Origin: an uncultured Opitutales bacterium
GTDB lineage: Bacteria > Verrucomicrobiota > Verrucomicrobiia > Opitutales > Intestinicryptomonadaceae
DNA: 46,017 nt
Direction of reading: 5' to 3'
Assembly: GCA_900548185.1 (NCBI GenBank)
Contig: URJJ01000021.1
Span: forward strand, 1 to 46,017
The notes under the pieces were generated by a model. That model saw only the letters and a list, made by a program, of their open reading frames with translations. It ran no database searches and was not told where the DNA came from. The translations under genes and the position numbers were made by a program. Below are positions 25,515-34,130 of this stretch, in pieces; position 1 is the stretch's first letter, and every line of letters starts with the position of its first letter.

Positions 25515-26615
25515 CTAGAGCCTGTCGATTACGGCCTGGGCCATTTCGCCTGTGGATACGGCCCTGCCTCCGAAGGCTATGTCTGCGGTGCGCACGCCGG
25601 AGCAGACGGCGGCCTTGACGGCGGACTCTATGCGGGAGGCAATCTGCTCCTCGCCGAACGAGTAGCGCATCATCATCGCGGCGGATAGTATCTGGGCGCA
25701 CGGGTTTGCTATGCCCCTTCCCGCGATGTCGGGGGCCGAACCGCCGGCGGGTTCGTAAAGCCCGAACTTGAGGCCGAGGGAGTTGGAGCCGTCGCCGAGA
25801 GAGGCCGAGCAGAGCATGCCGAGGGAGCCGCAGATTACGGCCATTTCGTCGGAGAGTATGTCGCCGAACATGTTTTCGGTCACGAGGACGTCGAACTGGT
25901 TGGGGTCGCGGGCAAGCTGCATGGCGGCGTTGTCCACATAGAGGTGCCTGAGCTCGATTTCAGGATAGTTTTTCTCCATGAACTCCGTCATGGTCTTGCG
26001 CCAGAGGACGGATGTCTCGATGACGTTTGCCTTGTCCACGGAGCATATTTTCTTGCCGCGCCTCATGGCCGTCTGGGCGGCCACTTCGGCTATGCGCTCG
26101 ATTTCGGAGACCTTGTAGGTCATGACGTCGCTTGCCGCAAGCTCGCCGGATTCCGTCCTGAAAGTCTTCTTCTCGCCGAAGTATATGCCGCCCGTCAGCT
26201 CGCGGACGCACACCATGTCGATGCCCTGGGGGATGCGGTCGTTTTTGAGCGGGGAGGCGTCTGCCAAGTCTGCGTAGAGGAGGCCCGGGCGTATGTTGGC
26301 AAAGAGCTTGAACGCCTTTCTGAGGGGGAGGAGCGCCGCGCGCTCGGGCTGTTCGGCGGGGGGCAGGTGCTCCCACTTGGGGCCGCCTACGGAGCCGAAG
26401 AGAATCGCGTCGGCCTCGGAGCAGGCCTTGAGCGTGGATTCGGGGAGGGCCTTGCCGGATGTGTCTATCGCCCTGCCGCCGACGTCGTGGCGGGAGTAGG
26501 ACAGGGCGAAATCGGCGTCCTTGCATGCGTGGCCCAGCACGACGAGGGCCGCGTCCATTACTTCCGGGCCGATTCCGTCGCCCGCCAGCACCGTAAACTT
26601 GTAGGTTTTTTTCAT
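25515..26615 (-). CDS. leuB: 3-isopropylmalate dehydrogenase
   Basis: 366-residue NAD-dependent beta-decarboxylating dehydrogenase of leucine synthesis. Motifs: LAGDGIGPEV at the start, RPGLLY, VRELTGGIYFGE, the catalytic Lys/Asp region with VDKANVIETSVLWR, and ENMFGDILSDE followed by YEPAGGSAPDIAG. This is the LeuB pattern rather than isocitrate or tartrate dehydrogenase. The start at 26615 (MKKTYKF) is preferred over an in-frame ATG 13 codons upstream, which lies in the promoter region. It is first gene of the leuB-alaS-polyamine unit. No leuA, leuC or leuD is in the window. Confidence 0.96.
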   Translation of the reverse strand: MKKTYKFTVLAGDGIGPEVMDAALVVLGHACKDADFALSYSRHDVGGRAIDTSGKALPESTLKACSEADAILFGSVGGPKWEHLPPAEQPERAALLPLRKAFKLFANIRPGLLYADLADASPLKNDRIPQGIDMVCVRELTGGIYFGEKKTFRTESGELAASDVMTYKVSEIERIAEVAAQTAMRRGKKICSVDKANVIETSVLWRKTMTEFMEKNYPEIELRHLYVDNAAMQLARDPNQFDVLVTENMFGDILSDEMAVICGSLGMLCSASLGDGSNSLGLKFGLYEPAGGSAPDIAGRGIANPCAQILSAAMMMRYSFGEEQIASRIESAVKAAVCSGVRTADIAFGGRAVSTGEMAQAVIDRL

Positions 26616-26642
26616 AGCTTTACAAATAAAAAATTGCGGCCG

Positions 26643-26671
26643 ATTAAAACCCACAAGCCCCCCGCTTGCAA
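26643..26671 (-). promoter_or_regulatory. Candidate leuB promoter
   Basis: On the minus strand TTGCAA (26666-26671), a 17-base spacer, then TTTAAT (26643-26648), which matches a -10 at five of six positions. It lies 28 bases upstream of the leuB ATG and is divergent from the glnD promoter. Confidence 0.5.
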
Positions 26672-26683
26672 ACTCTTTTTGCT

Positions 26684-26713
26684 TTGACAGGGGCTTTTTG
26701 GCGAATTTATATT
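26684..26713 (+). promoter_or_regulatory. Candidate glnD promoter
   Basis: Perfect TTGACA (26684-26689), an 18-base spacer, then TATATT (26708-26713; five of six matches). The ATG of glnD follows 34 bases later. This is the best sigma-70-like promoter in the window. Confidence 0.6.
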
Positions 26714-26747
26714 CCGTCCTTAAATTACACTGGCCGGGGGCCGTTTT

Positions 26748-29456
26748 ATGCTTTCAACAGCGATAGAGAGACTTTTGCGCAGGCAGACATCGGAGGCCCT
26801 GGGGGCCCTTTTTTCAAAGGGGGCGCCCCCCGCGCAGGACCTGCGCTCGTGCGTGGAGTCGCGCATGGCGGCAATATTCGAGGCGCACAAGGCCGGGGCG
26901 ACGGGCTACACGGTCTGCCGCGCGACAAGCGACGTCATAGACTCTGTGGTGTGCGAGCTTTATTCGCTGTTTGCCGGAAAGCGCTCCAAGTTCGGGCCGT
27001 TTTGCAAAAACAACTTCTGCATCGTCGCCCTGGGCGGCTACGGCCGCAGGGAGCTTTGCCCAAAAAGCGACATAGACATTATGTTTCTCTATTCCTCTGG
27101 CGGGGTCCCCGACCTTTTCAAGACCCAGGCCATAGACGAGATAATGTACCCGCTCTGGAACATAGGCTACAAGCTCGGGCACTCCAGCCGGACAGTATCG
27201 GAGGCCGTGGAGGACGCCGAGGCCGACATCCTGACCAAAACCGCGATGCTCGACGCGAGGTTTTTGTGCGGCTCAAAGCCCCTTTTTGAGCTTTTCCAGA
27301 AGAGCTTCGGGGAGATGAGCGAGCGCACCGCGCAGTCCCACATAGAGGAGCTTTTGCGCCTGAAAACCGCGCGCCACCAGAAGTACGGCTGGACGCCCTA
27401 CGTGCAGGAGCCGAACGTGAAAAACGGGGTGGGGGGGCTTAGGGACTACCAGACGCTCCTGTGGGTCGGCCGCCTCAAGACCGGCGCGAAGTCCGTCATC
27501 GACCTGGCGCGCCTCAGGATAATATCGGTCGTGGAGTACAAGACCCTGCGCAGGGCCTACAACCTCCTGCTTCGCGCGCGCAACGAGATGCACTACCGCA
27601 TGCGCCGGGAAAACGACCTTCTGGACCTTGAAATCCAGCCGAAAATCGCATACGGGCTGGGGTACCGCAAGCGAAACATCGTAGAGCGCGTGGAGGACTT
27701 CATGCGCGACCTTTACTACGCGCTCAGGGAGGTCGACTCCATATCGAAAACATCCAGAAAGCGCATGAAAATCGTGCTTCCCGAAGATATTGAGGAGACC
27801 CTCGGGATACGGCGCGACAATTTCGCCCGGGTGCGCTACATCGAGGGCTTCATCCTCAAAAACGGCTTCATGTACGCGCGGAACCCGTCGGTTTTCAGAA
27901 ACGACCCGACGCTGCTTATAAAGGTCTTCAGGTGCTGCCAGAAATTCGGGGTGACCCTCTCCGACGAGCTTGAAATCCTCATACGCGACTCGGCGCACCT
28001 CATCGACGACAGGGTGCGCGCCGACAGGTCTGCCAACGCCGAGTTCATGAAGATACTGCGCTCCCAGTGGGACGTCTATCCCATACTTTCCAAGATGCAC
28101 TTTCTGGACATCCTCGGCACCTTCATCCCGGAGTTCGGCTCCATCACCTGCCTTGTCCAGCACGAGTTCTACCACCGCTACACTGCCGACATCCACACGC
28201 TTGCCACCATAAGGGAGCTGGACCGGGTCTTCGGGGCGAACGTCGAGGAGGAGCCATACGGGCGCTACCACGCCGCGCTTTCCGACGCGAAAAACTCGAC
28301 CGTCCTCTACCTCGCCCTCCTCATGCACGACCTTGGAAAATCAGACGGCATAAAGGGCCATGCGGAGGTCGGCGCGGAGCTCGCCCCGGCCCTTCTGGAG
28401 CGTTTCGACGTTCCGGAGGAGGACCGCGAAACCATAATCTTTCTCATAAAAAACCACCTCATGATGGCCCGCTACTGGCAGGCCAACGACATCGAGGACG
28501 AGGAGGTCATCGCCAGGTTCGCCGACATGGTGGGGGACGTCGAAAAGCTGAAATACCTGTACGTGCTCACATTCTGCGACGCAAAGGGGACGAGCCAGGA
28601 GCTGTGGAACTCATACAAGCAGTCCCTGCACACCATGCTGTACCGCAGCGCAAAGCGCGTGATGGAAAAGAACGAGGAGCAGATGGAGGCCCTGTACGAG
28701 TCTCGCAAGCAGAAGGTTCTGGACGGGATTCTCGCCTCCGACGAGCTTGGCACTTCGGAGGAGGAGGCCAAGGAGCACTTCGCCAGCCTGCCGCGCAACT
28801 ACTTCCTCTTCCACGGCCGGGACGACATCATACTGCACATGAACATGGTGCACATATTCCGCGTCGGCGCGCGCCACGGCCCGGAGATTCCCGTGTTTGA
28901 GTGGCGCAACGACCCAAACATGTCGCTTTCCACCGTCACCGTCGTCACCTCCGACATCGCCGGCCTGTACTACAAGCTCGCCAGCGCCTTCACCTACGCC
29001 GGCCTTAACATCATGGGCTCCAAGGCGCTTTCCCGCACGGACGGCATAATAATCGACACCTTCTACGTGACGAGCGCCGCCGGGGGGGCCGTGCAGAACG
29101 AGCGAACCCGCGACCTCTTTTCAAAGGCGATTACCAGAATATTCCTTGAGGGCGCCGACATTATGCCCCCGCCGCCGAAAAAGCCCGAAGGCGGCGAGAA
29201 AAACGAGATTATACCCCACTCGATTTCCATAGGCCGCTCCGGGGGGCGCATCATGGCGGAGGTCGTCGCAAAGGACCGCCCGGGGCTTCTCTGCTCGATT
29301 ACAAAGGCCATATACGAAAACGGCTACGACATACTTTTCGCCCGCATAAGCGTCGAGGGGTGGTGGGGGACGAACATATTCCACATAAAGCCCAGGGCCG
29401 GGGCGGAGGTTTCGGGCTTCAGGCGCCTTGAGGGCGAAATAGTCGAGGTGCTTTGA
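26748..29456 (+). CDS. glnD: Bifunctional PII uridylyltransferase/uridylyl-removing enzyme
   Basis: 902-residue nitrogen sensor. It adds UMP to PII when glutamine is low and removes it when glutamine is high. Domains in order: nucleotidyltransferase with GGYGRRELCPKSDID (96-110; metal-binding D108 and D110); a PII-uridylyltransferase linker; an HD hydrolase domain with LMHDLGKSDGIKGHAE (H527/D528); and two C-terminal ACT domains (about 723-780 and 835-895) that bind glutamine. All active motifs are intact, so both activities are expected. No glnB/glnK or glnA is nearby. A convincing promoter lies 34 bases upstream. Confidence 0.97.
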   Translation: MLSTAIERLLRRQTSEALGALFSKGAPPAQDLRSCVESRMAAIFEAHKAGATGYTVCRATSDVIDSVVCELYSLFAGKRSKFGPFCKNNFCIVALGGYGRRELCPKSDIDIMFLYSSGGVPDLFKTQAIDEIMYPLWNIGYKLGHSSRTVSEAVEDAEADILTKTAMLDARFLCGSKPLFELFQKSFGEMSERTAQSHIEELLRLKTARHQKYGWTPYVQEPNVKNGVGGLRDYQTLLWVGRLKTGAKSVIDLARLRIISVVEYKTLRRAYNLLLRARNEMHYRMRRENDLLDLEIQPKIAYGLGYRKRNIVERVEDFMRDLYYALREVDSISKTSRKRMKIVLPEDIEETLGIRRDNFARVRYIEGFILKNGFMYARNPSVFRNDPTLLIKVFRCCQKFGVTLSDELEILIRDSAHLIDDRVRADRSANAEFMKILRSQWDVYPILSKMHFLDILGTFIPEFGSITCLVQHEFYHRYTADIHTLATIRELDRVFGANVEEEPYGRYHAALSDAKNSTVLYLALLMHDLGKSDGIKGHAEVGAELAPALLERFDVPEEDRETIIFLIKNHLMMARYWQANDIEDEEVIARFADMVGDVEKLKYLYVLTFCDAKGTSQELWNSYKQSLHTMLYRSAKRVMEKNEEQMEALYESRKQKVLDGILASDELGTSEEEAKEHFASLPRNYFLFHGRDDIILHMNMVHIFRVGARHGPEIPVFEWRNDPNMSLSTVTVVTSDIAGLYYKLASAFTYAGLNIMGSKALSRTDGIIIDTFYVTSAAGGAVQNERTRDLFSKAITRIFLEGADIMPPPPKKPEGGEKNEIIPHSISIGRSGGRIMAEVVAKDRPGLLCSITKAIYENGYDILFARISVEGWWGTNIFHIKPRAGAEVSGFRRLEGEIVEVL

Positions 29457-29475
29457 CGCGCCGCAGAGTATTTGT

Positions 29476-29504
29476 TTGACTTGCGGGGGAAAAGGGCCGT
29501 TATT
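29476..29504 (+). promoter_or_regulatory. Candidate promoter of MFS gene
   Basis: TTGACT (29476-29481), a 17-base spacer and GTTATT (29499-29504). It lies in the 72-base gap between glnD and the MFS gene. Weak -10. Confidence 0.35.
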
Positions 29505-29528
29505 TGCGCACTTTAAAAACCTACGGAC

Positions 29529-30773
29529 ATGGATTCTGACTCCGGAATTTCGGACGGCTCGATTATGGGCGTGGGGCTTCCCGCGAAGCTCCGCCACAGG
29601 ATAGCCGCGGCATCGTTTTTCTTCCTCCTTGGATGCGGCTTCTCCTGCTGGGCGAGCCGCATAGCGGACATAAGGGCCGCCATGGGCCTGAGCGACGACA
29701 TGCTCGGCATGGTGCTTTTTGCAATCCCGGTGGGGACGTTTTTTGGCATGAGTTTTTCAGGCTATGTCGTCACCCGCTTCGGCAGCCGCAACGTGCTCAC
29801 TGCGGCGGCTATCCTGTACCCCACGGCGCTGGCGTGTCTGGGGCTCGTGACCGAGGTCTGGCAGCTTTGCCTGGGGCTTTTCTTTTTCGGGATATGCGGA
29901 AATTTGTGCAACATATCCATAAACACCCAGGCTGTCGGCGTGGAAAAAATCTACGGCAGGAGCATAATGGCCACGTTTCACGGCGTGTGGAGCCTGGCCG
30001 GCTTCCTGGGGGGCGTGCTCAGCATAAGGATTGTCTCCGCAGGCGTCACGGTGTTCTGGCATTTCATGATGCTTTACGCGCTGGCCGTAATCCTGCTTAT
30101 ACTGATGCGCAGGCACCTGCTCGCGGAAGACCCGCCCGTCCCGAACGCCGCGGCCGCGTCGGAGCGCAGGCGGAGGATTTTCAGGCCCGACGCGTACATC
30201 GCGACCCTTGGGTTCATCGCGTTTTGCTGCATGGCCTGCGAGGGCACGATGTTCGACTGGAGCGTGATATACTTTCAGGACATTGTGAAGGCCCCGAAGG
30301 GCTGGCAGATATACGGGTTTGCCGCGTTTATGTGCGCGATGGCGGCGGGGCGCTTCACCGCCGACAGGCTTGTCACGCGCTTCGGCCCCATACGCGTCAT
30401 ACAGGCGAGCGGCCTGGTCATAGCATCCGGGCTTTCGACTGCGGTTGCGCTTCCGTACTTTGCGCCATCGTGCTTCGGCTTCGCGCTTGTGGGCTTCGGG
30501 GTTTCGAGCATAGTCCCGCTCTGTTACAGCCTCGCGGGGAGGTCGAGGACGATGTCGACGGGGGCCGCGCTGACGGGGGTTTCAAGCATAGGTTTCTTCG
30601 GGTTTCTGATGGGGCCGCCTGTGATAGGGTTTGTCTCGGAGGCCCTGAGCCTCAGGTGGTCCTTTACGCTCATACTGTTCGTGGGCCTGACTGCCACGTT
30701 CCTCGCGCCGCGCCTGAAGAGGCTGAACGCCGGCGCCGCGCAGGGCGCCGCCGAGGCTCCGGCGGGGGAGTGA
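29529..30773 (+). CDS. MFS transporter (YbjJ-like)
   Basis: 414-residue major facilitator with 12 predicted membrane helices and a basic central loop (SERRRRIF). The first helix region (FFLLGCGFSCWASRIADIRAAMGLSD) and the seventh (CCMACEGTMFDWSVIYFQD) resemble the YbjJ-like group, whose substrates are poorly defined and may be sugars or drugs. A short polar N-terminus precedes helix one; the ATG at 29529 is the only early one. It follows glnD with its own possible promoter and ends at a terminator shared in space with the convergent MetS-like gene. Confidence 0.85.
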   Translation: MDSDSGISDGSIMGVGLPAKLRHRIAAASFFFLLGCGFSCWASRIADIRAAMGLSDDMLGMVLFAIPVGTFFGMSFSGYVVTRFGSRNVLTAAAILYPTALACLGLVTEVWQLCLGLFFFGICGNLCNISINTQAVGVEKIYGRSIMATFHGVWSLAGFLGGVLSIRIVSAGVTVFWHFMMLYALAVILLILMRRHLLAEDPPVPNAAAASERRRRIFRPDAYIATLGFIAFCCMACEGTMFDWSVIYFQDIVKAPKGWQIYGFAAFMCAMAAGRFTADRLVTRFGPIRVIQASGLVIASGLSTAVALPYFAPSCFGFALVGFGVSSIVPLCYSLAGRSRTMSTGAALTGVSSIGFFGFLMGPPVIGFVSEALSLRWSFTLILFVGLTATFLAPRLKRLNAGAAQGAAEAPAGE

Positions 30774-30810
30774 CTGCCGGTTTCTGCCCGGGATTTACGG
30801 CCATATGCGG

Positions 30811-30847
30811 GGGCCGCGCCCGAGGGGATTTTTAGCGGCCCTTTTTT
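30811..30847 (+). terminator. Terminator after MFS gene
   Basis: GGGCCGC (30811-30817) pairs with GCGGCCC (30835-30841), followed by TTTTTT (30842-30847). The 3' arm lies inside the end of the convergent metS-like gene. Confidence 0.75.
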
Positions 30848-31047
30848 GCCCCGGCTCTGCGGCGCGCCTTCCGGCCCGAGGGGCGCCTTTTGGGAGGCTC
30901 GGGCATGGGGTCGAATTCGTCGAACATGTCTGCCCCGTACATCTTTTCGGGCTTTTTGGAGGTCAGCACCTTGTATATGCACCATCCGAATAGCGCCGTG
31001 ACGGAGCTTATTGAAATTATGAAAGTGGCCCATCCGCCCGGCGTCAT
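30832..31047 (-). CDS. Small MetS-like subunit of NSS transporter
   Basis: 71 residues: one membrane helix (about residues 4-27, WATFIISISSVTALFGWCIY), then a polar segment and a strongly basic tail (RRPSGRKARRRAGAKKGR). Its ATG overlaps the TGA of the NSS transporter gene (ATGA). Small single-helix proteins of this kind (MetS family) are known partners required by NSS-type methionine/alanine importers. Assignment rests on position and topology; the tail is longer than in classical MetS. A longer in-frame start 29 codons upstream exists but would lie inside the transporter gene. Confidence 0.75.
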   Translation of the reverse strand: MTPGGWATFIISISSVTALFGWCIYKVLTSKKPEKMYGADMFDEFDPMPEPPKRRPSGRKARRRAGAKKGR

Positions 31048-32738
31048 TTCCCGCCCTCCTTGAATTCGCGGCTCCTGAAAATCATCCACCCGAAGAGCAG
31101 GCAGAAGAATGCGACAAGCCCTACCGACGCCCACGCGACGGGGTTTTCAAAGCCTGTGAGGTTTTCTATCTGGTAGCTCAGCTTCCCGCCGAAAAGCCCG
31201 AACACGTCGGTTGCGAGCCATCCGAGGAATACGGCCACGAGGATTGTCGGGGTGAAGTAGCGCCATATTTTTGCGTAGAATGCGGGGAGCTTTAGAAGCG
31301 AGTAGCCGTTTGCGTCGCGCACGAGCTTTTCGGCCCCGTAAACCCAGGAAAACATCACTATCTCGTACGTGGCTATTACGAAGATGAGGGTCTGGCCGAC
31401 CCAGAAATCGAGCGTGTCGAGGGCGATCAGGCCCTTGGAAAAATACATGGAGTAGGATGAGGTTGCAAACATCAGGACGCACAGCACAGCTATTGCGGCC
31501 CTCCTGCCTATCCCCAGCACTTCCTGGAAGAAGGCGAGGCTCGGCTGGAGTATTGATATGGAGCTTGTTATCGCCGCGAGGAAAAGCAGCATGAAAAATA
31601 TGAAGCCGAAAAATTCACCCGCAGGCATCTTTAAGAAGACGAGGGGCAGCACGTTGAAGCCCAGGTCGAACAGGCTTGCGCACGAGCCGATGACCCCGCT
31701 AAGCCCGAGGAAGGCCACCGCTGCGGGAACGGTTATCATGCCGCCCAGGCAGACTTCGCAAAACTCGTTCGCGCTGGCCGAAGTCAGGGCGCTCAGCACC
31801 ACGTCGTCGCGCTTTTTAAGGTAGCTTGCGTATGATATTATAACACCCATGCCGACCGACATGCTGAAAAAGAGCTGGCCGACCGCCGCTATCCATATGG
31901 AGGGGTTCAGAAGCTGCCTCCAAAGCGGGATTTCGCGCACGTGCATGGATGCATTGCCGGCCGCCTCCGCGCGCGCCGCAGAAATATCCTCTTCCCCCAC
32001 AAGCCGGCGCACTTCGGCCCACTTGCCGCCCGAATTTTCCTCCAGCACCACCTTCGTGGGATTCCACATAAACCCCATGCCCTGGCTTATGGAGGAGTCC
32101 TCGCGGCCGGTGTCCGCAGGGGAGAGCGTCGCGACCCTCACGGCCAGCACGAGCGCAAGCGCTATGAGCAGGGGCATGGCCACCTTGCAGAAGCGCTCTA
32201 TCCCCTTTGAAATTCCGAGGTATATGAGGATGAAATTTATGGAAAATACCGCGAGGAAATATACGCCCACCTTGGAGGCCGAAAAGCCTATCGCCGAGCC
32301 GTTTTCGGATATTCCTACAAACTTTCCGAAAAACGCGGAGGCTTCCGCCGTCGAGGAAAAGTCGAAAGTTCCGAGGGCGAAGTTTGCGGCGTAGCCGAGG
32401 CACCAGGCCTCTATGTAGGTATAGTAGGAGCAGATTACAAACGGGATTACTACGGACACGGCGGCCACCGCTTTCGCGGAGGGCCTGCGGAAAAACGAGT
32501 AGAATGTCCAGGGTACGGAGTGGTATCTGTCGCCTATCTTGCGCCCGACGGCCCATTCCATCATGGCAAATGGCAGGCCCACCAGTATGAAGGAGGCCAC
32601 GTACGCTATCATGAATGCCGCGCCCCCGTGGAGGGCGACCTGCCCGGGAAACTTGAGGAAGTTTCCCAGCCCGACCGCGCTTCCGGCCACCGCCAGAATG
32701 ACGCCCATGCTTGAGCTCCAGTTGTCCTTCTCCGCCAT
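31044..32738 (-). CDS. Sodium-dependent (NSS/SNF family) transporter
   Basis: 564-residue neurotransmitter:sodium symporter homologue with about 12 membrane helices and a large extracytosolic insert around residues 205-275. Helix one carries AVAGSAVGLGNFLKFPG (residues 16-32), with a Lys (29) where most NSS have the gate Arg (GNxWRFP). These proteins import amino acids with Na+; substrate unknown. It sits in a tight minus-strand unit. The flavoprotein gene ends 6 bases upstream, the MetS-like gene overlaps its stop, and a Na+/H+ antiporter starts the unit and could maintain the Na+ gradient this symporter uses. Confidence 0.93.
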   Translation of the reverse strand: MAEKDNWSSSMGVILAVAGSAVGLGNFLKFPGQVALHGGAAFMIAYVASFILVGLPFAMMEWAVGRKIGDRYHSVPWTFYSFFRRPSAKAVAAVSVVIPFVICSYYTYIEAWCLGYAANFALGTFDFSSTAEASAFFGKFVGISENGSAIGFSASKVGVYFLAVFSINFILIYLGISKGIERFCKVAMPLLIALALVLAVRVATLSPADTGREDSSISQGMGFMWNPTKVVLEENSGGKWAEVRRLVGEEDISAARAEAAGNASMHVREIPLWRQLLNPSIWIAAVGQLFFSMSVGMGVIISYASYLKKRDDVVLSALTSASANEFCEVCLGGMITVPAAVAFLGLSGVIGSCASLFDLGFNVLPLVFLKMPAGEFFGFIFFMLLFLAAITSSISILQPSLAFFQEVLGIGRRAAIAVLCVLMFATSSYSMYFSKGLIALDTLDFWVGQTLIFVIATYEIVMFSWVYGAEKLVRDANGYSLLKLPAFYAKIWRYFTPTILVAVFLGWLATDVFGLFGGKLSYQIENLTGFENPVAWASVGLVAFFCLLFGWMIFRSREFKEGGK

Positions 32739-32744
32739 TTTATT

Positions 32745-34130
32745 TTAAAACTGCCGCGTTGAGCATACCGCGGCGGCCAGTTCGGACAGCGCAGGATGTG
32801 GGAACACTGTCCTTGAAATGTCGCGGACAGTCAAGCGGTTTTGCATCGCCACGCAAAAAATACCTATGAGTTCGGAGGCGTCGGCGCCGAGGATGTGCGC
32901 GCCTGCTATCTCGCCGGAAGAGGAGTCGTAAATCACCTTGACAAACCCCTCCGAGGCCGAATCGCAGCAGGCTTTCGCGTTTGAAACGTAGGAAGCCTTC
33001 GACGAGGCCCAGCTCCCCGGCGCCAGCTCCGCCCTGGCGGCGTCTTCTGTCATGCCAATCCACGCGGCCTGGGGCTCGCAGTAGACGCAGGCGGGGCAGG
33101 GGGCCGGTCGGGGAGGCTCCCTGCCGGCGATTGCAGCCGCCGCAATCGCGCCTTCTGCGGCCGCCGCGTGGGCGAGGGCCGGGGGGCCTGCAACGTCTCC
33201 TGCGGCGTAAATTCCGTCTGCCGAGGTCTCCATACCGGGGCCGGTTTTTATGAACCCGCAGTCGGTTTCGAGGGAAAATCCGGGCGCGAAAATGGAGTCG
33301 GGGCGCAGCTCGAGGCCCGCCGAGACAAGCACGGCGTCCGCTTCAAAGCTCTTTTCGCCCCCTTCCGACGAGCAGCGCACGCTGACGCCCCCTTCGCCCG
33401 CCTCGCACTTTTCGGCGCGCAGGCCGGTCAGAATTTCAACGCCCTCCCTGCGCAACGCCCTCGCAAGCGAGCGCGACAACTCCGAATCGGCCGAAGGAAG
33501 CGCGGATTTTGCGGCCTCTGCGACGCGGACTTCCGCCCCCAGGGCGTTCCAGAGCCACGCGAACTCAAGCCCGACCGCCCCCGCTCCCAGCGCGATTGCC
33601 CGCCGCGGAATCGATTCGAGCTTCAGCGCCCCGGAGCCCGTAACGACTCTCGGGTCGGAAATGGATACCCCCGGAATGCGCCGGGGCGACGCGCCCGAGG
33701 CTATGAGGATTTTCTTCGCGTATACCGCGCACTTTCCGCCTCCGGGAAACTCCGCCTCAAGGCGTCCGGGCCCGAGTATTCTGGCCGAGGCCCCGAACAT
33801 TCTAACCCCGGATTTTTTAAGCGAAAATTCAAGCCCCCTGAGCAGCCTCGCAGACGCCTCCGCCGCGCGTGCCCTCGCTTCGGCCCAGTATGGCGCAAAG
33901 TCTGCGGGGGGCGGAGTGGCGCCCCTTCGGAGGCGCATGGCGGCGAGGCATTCGGAGGCGGTTTTTATCATCGCCTTTGCGGGGACGCAGCCTCGGTTGA
34001 GGCATGTGCCGCCCGGTAGCGATTCCTCAAAGCAGGCGACGTCAAGCCCGTAGGCTGCGGCGTCCATCGCAGCCCTTGAGCCTGCGGGGCCGCACCCTAT
34101 CACTGCCAAATCTGCGCGGATGTCATCCAT
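32745..34130 (-). CDS. lpdA: Dihydrolipoamide dehydrogenase-like flavoprotein
   Basis: 461-residue class I pyridine nucleotide-disulfide oxidoreductase. FAD site GCGPAG (12-17); redox disulfide GGTCLNRGCVP with C43/C48; NAD site GAGAVGLEFAW; second FAD motif GIYAAGDVAGPPALAH; and C-terminal FPHPALSEL, with H445 and E450 as the catalytic His-Glu pair. All are as in E3 of 2-oxoacid dehydrogenase complexes. No E1 or E2 gene is in the window; instead it lies between a Na+/H+ antiporter (8-base overlap) and an NSS transporter (6-base gap). It may be the genome's general E3, or a related disulfide reductase with another role. Start at 34130 (MDDIRADLAVIG). Confidence 0.85.
   Translation of the reverse strand: MDDIRADLAVIGCGPAGSRAAMDAAAYGLDVACFEESLPGGTCLNRGCVPAKAMIKTASECLAAMRLRRGATPPPADFAPYWAEARARAAEASARLLRGLEFSLKKSGVRMFGASARILGPGRLEAEFPGGGKCAVYAKKILIASGASPRRIPGVSISDPRVVTGSGALKLESIPRRAIALGAGAVGLEFAWLWNALGAEVRVAEAAKSALPSADSELSRSLARALRREGVEILTGLRAEKCEAGEGGVSVRCSSEGGEKSFEADAVLVSAGLELRPDSIFAPGFSLETDCGFIKTGPGMETSADGIYAAGDVAGPPALAHAAAAEGAIAAAAIAGREPPRPAPCPACVYCEPQAAWIGMTEDAARAELAPGSWASSKASYVSNAKACCDSASEGFVKVIYDSSSGEIAGAHILGADASELIGIFCVAMQNRLTVRDISRTVFPHPALSELAAAVCSTRQF

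Noticed and set aside
33168..34053. Long plus-strand frames opposite the flavoprotein gene
   Set aside because: No motifs; they lie antisense to clear FAD, disulfide and NAD motifs.
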